DNA of 64,000 bases from Polytrichum commune. Its lineage: Eukaryota > Streptophyta > Polytrichopsida > Polytrichales > Polytrichaceae. The stretch covers positions 12,992,501 through 13,056,500 of the forward strand of contig OX485805.1 of assembly GCA_950295325.1 (NCBI GenBank), written 5' to 3'. Below are positions 57,986 through 64,000 of the stretch, one piece after another (the stretch's first letter is position 1; every line of letters starts with the position of its first letter). The translations under genes were made by a program, and so were the position numbers. The notes under the pieces are model-generated. The model did no database searches, was not told the DNA's origin, and saw only the letters and a program-made list of their open reading frames with translations.

Positions 57986-58592
57986 ACGCCGCACCTGCGA
58001 AAGATCCTCGGAGGGGCACTTGAGTGGGGGGTGGGGCTCAAGTTACATGTGAGTGGTGGGGGGGGGGGGGTGGTCCCTTCGGGTGCGGGAGGGGGTTTAA
58101 TAATTATAAGTGGGGTAATAAGTGGCGGTAATAAGTTGCATGCAAGGGAGTGCATGTAAAAGCGGGAGTTCCTGGGCTCATCAAGATCATCAGAAGCTCA
58201 CCATTTAAGAGTTGAGTACTTCTTACTCATAATGATCCCGAACTGAAAGGCCCCCTCCTCATCAATGGTGTTAGCTAGGAATGGGTGAACAAAACCTTGT
58301 GACATTTGTACATAAGTACGTCCATTTAAGTCGGGGCAATTCGCATCGACGATTCGTAGGCTAGGGTGTTGCGGTCAGTTGGTGGGTAGCTGCCCGAAGT
58401 ACGCCCCAAAAAGAAAAAGAAAAAAACAGAAAAAAAAAGCATCTCCACCCCTGCCACCGCATCGCCCTTTTAACACTTAGTTTAGAGGGTGTGTTGTTGG
58501 CGTAAGGGCTGCCCCCCTTCCCGTCCTTTAATTGTCACTAGCTGCCCGGCCCCGGTGATGGTCCAAGACAGTGATCAATGGGGGAGGTTTTT
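57986..58592. other. No gene seen; G-rich start
   Basis: G-runs at about 58057-58070 and GGGTGCGGGAGGGGG at about 58080. No recognised gene. Confidence 0.4.
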
Positions 58593-58792
58593 GGGCATAA
58601 CCGGTTGAGATCCTAGTGTTTGCAAGTCCAACCAGTTACATGTTGATATCCTCCGGTTTTCCTTTGTTAAATTGGGGTATATTCTTCTATAAGTTCCTCG
58701 AGAATGATCGGTAAACTTCCTGCAGTTTTGAATTTCAACCGCTTATTTCTCAAATTGAACCAGTTCATATGTAACTAACTGCCGGTTCTCCC
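58593..58792 (+). repeat. Dispersed repeat related to 38.7-39.4 kb
   Basis: Contains TAACCGGTTGAGATCCTAGT, GCAAGTCCAACCAGTT, TTTCTCAAATTGAACCAGTT and CTAACTGCCGGTTCTCC, matching two separated stretches at 38739-38765 and 39363-39415. AACCGGTT is a recurring motif, as in the 13.2-kb hairpin. Confidence 0.45.
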
Positions 58793-58945
58793 CGATCATT
58801 GGTCCAAGATGCCCCTAAACTACTGGATGATAGTGGAGAGGTACTCAAACTGAACGGAGTGGTTGGCGGTTCAATTCCTAGCCGTGGAATCGTCTCTCTA
58901 CTTGACGGAAAAACTAGCCGGGTGGTCAAGCGCCTCTTGTTTTCG
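58793..58945 (+). mobile_element. SINE-like element, head with A- and B-box-like segments
   Basis: GATCATTGGTCCAAGATGCC opens the match to 42660-42541. A-box-like TGGATGATAGTGG (about 58825-58837) and B-box-like GGTTCAATTCC (58868-58878) are about 40 bp apart, the spacing of a pol III internal promoter in a tRNA-like gene with a long variable arm. CGTCTCTCTACTTGACGG and AACTAGCCGGGTGGTCAAG follow, and an A9 run ends near 58959. No cloverleaf was fully verified. Confidence 0.55.
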
Positions 58946-60010
58946 AATTTAAAAAAAAATTGAAAATACTATCTGGCCCCGTGAGGTGAACGTCTCGTAA
59001 GTGAACTCGACACTTTTTCTAAGATTGAAGCCTTATTGTGGGAGAAGTCCGACACTTGTAGAAAGAAAAGAAACGGAAACGTCAATGTACAAACATCGGA
59101 ACATGTGATGTCCGTTCACCGTTTCATGCTTCGACACTCGTATTTTTGGAGTTGGTGAGAATTTGCTACAAATTCTTAAACACAAGGTCTTTATGTTTTT
59201 AAATCACCCATGTAGCCCCTCACTCCCCACCCCCCATGGAATGGAAAACATTTAATTGCTTGAAGCATGCATCCTACCTCTCTCCCATGTTGAGCCACAT
59301 GTTGCGTGTTTTGGGCACTCGTTCACCCAAAAACAAATTGTGGGACAAACTTGTGGGTGCATCACTCTCAAATTGTGTTACATGCATTCATGAAATGGTA
59401 GAGCTATTTTAGACACATGTGAGGTGAACAATTGCATAATGACGTTGATGAACTCAAGCATATATCTCCATCATCGAAAGTGTTAGATAAAGATGTGTCT
59501 ACATTAAACATGAGGTAGAGGGACCGGTGGGATATTGGGGGCATGCCATTGTGCTCCACCCTACAAAGTTGCTACTAATCAATGATGGGTACCCTCACTT
59601 CCCTTGCCAACCTCTTATGTTTTACTTAACCAAAACTTGGTGGAAAATTGACCCAACATACAACTTTTGTACATGTCAAATCATGAGGTTGCCCACTCTA
59701 CCATTGTAATTTAATTAAAAAGACTACCCCATCACCTTCATTCAAATTTTACTACTCCCCCCCCTTCCCAAGTTACCCTGAACATGGTCGTTATGTTACC
59801 TAGGTGAAACACTTGACATACTTACCCCCAATAAGGTGACAATTCCACCTCATGATGGAGGTGCTTTGACAATCACCATTGCATCTCACCACATCTTCCC
59901 CCATGGTGGTCAACATTTTCAACGAGGCGAAAATGATGAAGATGCTCTATTCTGATGAATAAATATAGACAATCCTTTACCCCAGTCAAACCTCTTTCAA
60001 TGCTAGAAAC
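58946..60010. other. No gene seen
   Basis: C-run at about 59757-59764. No recognised coding sequence or element ends. Confidence 0.35.
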
Positions 60011-60383
60011 TACACTAAATATGATATTTAATGTCACCAATTCTAATTGTCTTGCTCAACACTAATTGTAAACCGCGGTATAGTGTTACCAACACTAAAA
60101 GTTAACCCAACATTATTTGTCATTCCTTGTAAATTTTATTTTATTGAATTTTTCCGGGAGAGGGGGGTACCGCTTACCAAGTGGTTTTCCATCCACATTT
60201 CAATCATCCATGACAATATTTCATCACAAGTTGCTAAGAAGAGAGGGTAGGGTTTTGGCCAATGGATGAACTCATCCATCATCCATGACAACATTTGTTC
60301 ACAAATGCAGTAGAAGTGTCATCCGAAAAGCTACGATAGTGACATAAAATACCATACGACACTAAATTTCATATTTGGGTGTA
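60011..60383 (+). mobile_element. MITE with palindromic ends, long form, copy 4
   Basis: Left end TACACTAAATATGATATTTA and ATGTCACC; right end is the inverse of TACACCCAAATATGAAATTT. Interior blocks GTAAACCGCGGTATAGTGTT, CATGACAATATTTCATCACA and GGGTTTTGGCCAATGGATGA are shared with the other long-form copies. An AT-rich/G-run change (TTTTTCCGGGAGAGGGG, about 60150) replaces the segment TTTACAGTGTTGCAATTACT seen in copy 3. Confidence 0.8.
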
Positions 60384-61003
60384 CTCTCTTCATAGCACTT
60401 CGGTTTCTATTAATTTATACCCCATTACATTATTGATATTAACACACATGAAAAGCTCCCTTATAGGAACTTGGAAGTAGAATATAATGTACAGAGTAGC
60501 AATCGGTATGTAGAGGTGGTGCCTCCACTTACCGTAGCTTAAGGACCCTCCACTTAGTACTTCACCTAGTACTTCACAATCACTATCTCCTCCACAACCA
60601 CTATAGAGTAGGAAGTGGATGGAGTGCGGAGGTTGTTGTGGAGATGCCCTAAGGCATATACGCTTATTGTGGGCACTCCCAACTCCATAACCAACTTTGA
60701 CTTTGGATCGGATCGGGAGTTGTCTCATCCAATAGCAATTGCGTATCATGAAGATTGTATGTTCAAGTTTCCGATTAATCATCCGAGTTGTGATGTAAGG
60801 CTTGTAATAAGAGGTCAACTTTTAATACATTTATTAAAAAAAGAGAAATAACTTAAGTCCTCCTGATTGTGTTGATTATTGAACTTATAATGGTTAACAT
60901 GTCTTGAGCAAGTAATCCTAAATCTCCGTAACACTTGTCTCTTCGGTGTCTACTCATGACTATAGTCCTTGCCATAATAACCATAGTATAACACCCGCAT
61001 ACC
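60384..61003. other. No gene seen
   Basis: Non-coding. CACTTAGTACTTCACCTAGTACTTCACA (about 60551-60578) is a small local duplication. Confidence 0.35.
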
Positions 61004-61006
61004 TTA

Positions 61007-61459
61007 GGGCCACTTCACACACGAGACTAAGAGCTTGTGACTGTTACACTCCAAGCAACTTGAGTACCCAACAGAGTATGTGAGTGCAAGATGGATGTAA
61101 AGTCTACATGGATCCCTACGCAACATCGAATGGATCATGTTTCACAACCACTTGGACTGTATTCAAAAACCACCTCTTGGAGGTAGGCCTAACACCAAAC
61201 CGGGAGACCATGGCACTCCGAACGCTCACAACCGTTGGTGTATTCTATTTCATCATGCACGATGACCCGCATGAATAAAAATCCATTGAAATAGCATTTG
61301 GTTGAGGGCCTGGTCACATATGGCTTCACACTTCACTTGAGGGCCCGTGACCACACTACATGATTTCGGAAGTGCCTAGGGGCGGCCTTGGGATACTTTC
61401 TTTTGGGCTCTCACAATTTCATGGTCACGGCTCTTTTTGCTCGTGTGCAAAGTGACCCT
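61007..61459. mobile_element. Harbinger-type MITE, 453 bp
   Basis: Ends GGGCCACTTCACACACGAG and the inverse of GGGTCACTTTGCACACGAG. TTA precedes the left end; TAC follows the right, so the target duplication is imperfect. The interior matches 34323-34807 and the inverse of 26598-27055 (AGTCTACATGGATCCCTACG, AAACCACCTCTTGGAGGTAG, AATAGCATTTGGTTGAGGGC). Confidence 0.8.
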
Positions 61460-61855
61460 ACTAAGTACGTATAGTATTGTATGCTATGTTTTCCTTCTCC
61501 CTTCTTCTAATTTTCGGATTCCCTAATAATAAACCGGGCATTGGGCGAGCCATGTGTGTCATTTGTGGGTGATTTCATGTCACTTGGGTGGATTTCCCTA
61601 GTTTCGGGGACGCGGTCAGAGTGGAGGCCATCAATCAAAGCCATGGTGGCAAGCAAGCAAGCAGCATGATGATAAGTTTGGAGACAGGACACCCTCTTTT
61701 TTCTTGCGAATCTGAACCCGGGTACGTCCCCTGTGCCTTTGACCATTTATGCGCATTAATTCGTTGCCAGGGCAGCTCTACTCCGTAGTACTATTCTACT
61801 CGCTTCGGCATGCAAAATACTTATGCCCAAGGGATCTGGTGACGTAAAGATATTA
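61460..61855. other. No gene seen
   Basis: Overlapping open frames on both strands; nothing recognised. Confidence 0.35.
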
Positions 61856-62579
61856 TGATGAGGGCCTATAACGGACAATTCCCCACTCCCCGTGCCTAAC
61901 GCTTTTGGCCGTTCGATCAATGGATGGATGGATGGAGGGAGGGCAAATTGTCTCACTTTGGTTAGCACTTGTGAATCGCGTAGATTGTTGTTCCAAGTGT
62001 CAAAGTCGGGGTGCAGATGCAAAAGTTATGAGAGGTCAAACTGATCTAACAAGCCCGAGGAATTGTGTGAACCAGTGAACTTAGACATGCACAATATGTG
62101 TGTAGGGATGTGGTTTGGTGGGGTGAGGTAAGCTGGCATGTAATGGATAATCCCCAACTCCCCATATGCTTTCGGCCATTGGGCAGATTGGAAATTGTCT
62201 CATTTTGGTTAGCAATTGTGAATCATGTAGATTGTTGTTCCAAGTGGTGAAAGTCGGGTGTAGATGCAAAAGTTATGAGAGGTCAAAGTGATCTAACAAG
62301 CCCGAGTAATTGTGTTAACTAACGAACTTAGACATGCACAATATGTGTGTAGGGATGTGGTTTGGTGGGGTGAGGTAAGCTGGCATGTAATGGATAATCC
62401 CCAACTCCCCATATGCTTTTGGCCATTGGGTGGATTTGAAGTTGTCTCATTTTGGTTAGTAATTGTGAATCATTGAGATTGTTGTTCCAAGTGGTCAAAG
62501 TCGGGGTGCACTTGCAAAAGTTACGAGAGGTCAAACTGATCAAATAGGCCCGCATAAATGTGTTAACTAGTGAACTTAG
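61856..62579 (+). repeat. Tandem repeat, about 237-249-bp unit, three copies
   Basis: GACATGCACAATATGTGTGT starts units at 62094 and 62331; a diverged unit precedes (about 61856-62093). Each has AATCCCCAACTCCCCATATG, GGCCATTGGG, TTGTCTCATTTTGGTTAGCA, TGTAGATTGTTGTTCCAAGT, GCAAAAGTTATGAGAGGTCA and GAACTTA. The second and third units are very similar. GGATGGATGGATGGAGGGAG at about 61920-61940 expands the first unit. Confidence 0.88.
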
Positions 62580-62935
62580 AGTGGTATTTTTATTTTCAGC
62601 ACATTCTCCAATCTCAACATAACATGTGGTCCTAGGTGCATGTTCTTAACTACGAGCCTTGCCATATGCCACTCAAATATAGGCGATGCATAAAACTAGT
62701 GTTTCATGAAGGCTTGCACATCTTATGTGGTCCTATTGTGGGTATTTTGACTCCACACACAATTTTGACCATTGAAACCGATTGGGTGTGGCCTCGTCTG
62801 GTTAGCAATGGAAAATCATGCGAATCAACATTTCAAGTTTCAAAATTGGAGTTGAAATGCAAAAGTTAGAGAAGGTCAAAGTGAAGATTCTCGTGCTCTT
62901 TAATGATCACATGGGCCCTCCCACTTGCATTAATT
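62580..62935 (+). repeat. Diverged outlying unit of the 62-kb repeat
   Basis: Shares TTTTGACCATTGAAACC, CTGGTTAGCAATGGAAAATC, CATTTCAAGTTTCAAAATTG, GAAATGCAAAAGTTAGAGAA and GGTCAAAGTGA with the tandem units and with 15180-15490. It probably marks the ancestral dispersed form. Confidence 0.55.
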
Positions 62936-63180
62936 ATTGAACCTAAGATTATTAGCATATTTTCAGCATATAGTCCAATTTATTTCATCGCAATACATGC
63001 CTTTTTGGCATATAATCTGAACCACACACCTTGCCATGCACCACTTAGACAAGGGTGTTCAATGAAGAAGAATGGCCACATAATGCACAAATACCTTAAT
63101 TGTTTGTATTGACCAAAAGCTCAAGAGTAATTTTGTGCCTAAGATATGTGTGCCATATGTGGTCAGTTGTCTTGTGTCAC
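62936..63180. other. No gene seen
   Basis: AT-rich spacer. Confidence 0.35.
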
Positions 63181-63400
63181 TACACTAAACATGATATTTA
63201 ATGTCCCTCACTATTTGGTGTTGCACAAAGTTATATCCCTTGACTATTGATGTAGGTTTCTACCAAGTGAAGTAATTAATGTTCTATAATGTCCAAACAA
63301 CCTATTTGCCCTTTGTCGGTAAAACATGAGATATGTAGTAGATAGATATAACATTGCGTAACTCTCAATAGTAAGTGACACTAAATATCATATCCAATGA
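63181..63400. mobile_element. MITE with palindromic ends, short form, copy 3
   Basis: Left end TACACTAAACATGATATTTA and ATGTCCC; right end GTGACACTAAATATCATATC. Interior CTCACTATTTGGTGTTGCAC and TAACATTGCGTAACTCTCAA with AATAGTAAGTG correspond to 49071-49292. Confidence 0.7.
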
Positions 63401-64000
63401 TTGAATAGGTGAAATAACAATGCAAATCTACCGTTGTGGTAGAGGTGTCGATTTCCTAGTGATGTAGAACAAATTTTCATTGATGCATCACAATTACCCA
63501 AGAACCTATGCTTGTAGTGTACACATAAGGTTAGTGGACCTAATTTCGTTCACTTACACTGAACATGTACCTACATTAAGAAGCATGTGGTTAGGTGAGG
63601 ATCAAAAACAAACACTAAAAAAAACATGTGTTGACATGTAATTGGACTACATGTTCAATGTTTGTTAACCTTTCTAAACTCAATAGACTACATAATTAGG
63701 TCAATAGACCTAGAAAATCATTTGATGAAAAGAACATCTTCACTATGATGTTGAATAGGATATTCATATGAACCCCAAAATTTATGAGGAAAATGGCTAC
63801 GAGCACAATTTGGATTTGCTAACCGTCACGCACGAATTGTGTGTTTCATATCCATGAGAAGTGGGCACACGTACCTTATTTTTGAGGTGAACTCCTTTCC
63901 ATCAGTGTGACAACAATGTGTTTACTTTCTTTCTTTTTCTTTTTCTTTTTGGGGGTGGGAGCAATTTATTTGTTTTGTTTTGTCTTGTTTGCCTTCCACT
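63401..64000. other. No gene seen
   Basis: Ends in a T/C-rich microsatellite (TTTCTTTCTTTTTCTTTTTC, about 63927-63950) and TTTGTTTTGTTTTGTCTTG. Nothing recognised. Confidence 0.4.

Noticed and set aside
56104-58159. Repeated open frames of 70-130 codons in each unit of the 55-58 kb array (both strands)
   Set aside because: They recur only because the DNA unit recurs, exist on both strands, break differently among units and resemble no protein family.

Overview
The window looks like a stretch of a large, repeat-rich land-plant nuclear genome. The only confidently intact protein gene is a plant-specific GRAS transcription factor of the SCARECROW-LIKE 3 type (3679-5223, minus strand, one uninterrupted exon). 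Almost everything else is transposon debris of plant type: a Mariner-like element with the CTCCCTCCGT terminus, PIF/Harbinger elements with TTA/TAA target duplications and a decayed Harbinger transposase, LINE-like pol fragments, and many MITE-like foldbacks. A decayed glycine-amidinotransferase-like gene at the left edge hints at a non-seed plant (bryophyte, lycophyte or fern), but that is an inference and the species is not identified.

Layout. 1-8.4 kb is the gene-containing end: amidinotransferase pseudogene (runs off the left edge), an 807-bp TIR element, the GRAS gene, a possible degenerate minus-strand gene (6.1-7.4 kb), a CT-rich tract and a 150-bp tandem repeat. 8.7-18.4 kb holds MITEs, diverged tandem repeats, a LINE-like fragment, a GC-rich block with a 114-bp near-perfect hairpin, a SINE-like copy and a very clean Harbinger-type MITE. 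18.4-20.8 kb is a decayed Harbinger element with recognisable transposase remnants. 22.5-29.3 kb has foldbacks, a TAGGG pentamer array, an internally deleted Mariner-like element that keeps its helix-turn-helix, and Harbinger derivatives. 32-45 kb has the second 0.8-kb TIR element, another Harbinger derivative and most of the LINE-like fragments. 45-64 kb has hairpin MITEs, a palindromic-end MITE family, a nine-unit tandem array (55.3-58.0 kb), a SINE-like copy and a 240-bp tandem repeat.

How the parts relate. Most repeats fall into a few families with several copies here: (i) a Harbinger group with termini like GGGCCACTTCACACACGAG; (ii) MITEs ending in TACACTAAATATGATATTTAGTG, in long (about 330-380 bp) and short (about 220 bp) forms; (iii) a LINE-like retroelement with an RNase H domain, a distinctive C-terminal block and a 3' stem-loop; (iv) a tRNA-like SINE, one copy of which carries a 3' tail resembling that LINE; (v) foldbacks with about 130-bp arms. 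No operon, CRISPR, rRNA or tRNA gene was seen. The most interesting signals are the covarying 3' stem-loop of the LINE-like family, the SINE/LINE tail sharing, and the long near-perfect hairpins.
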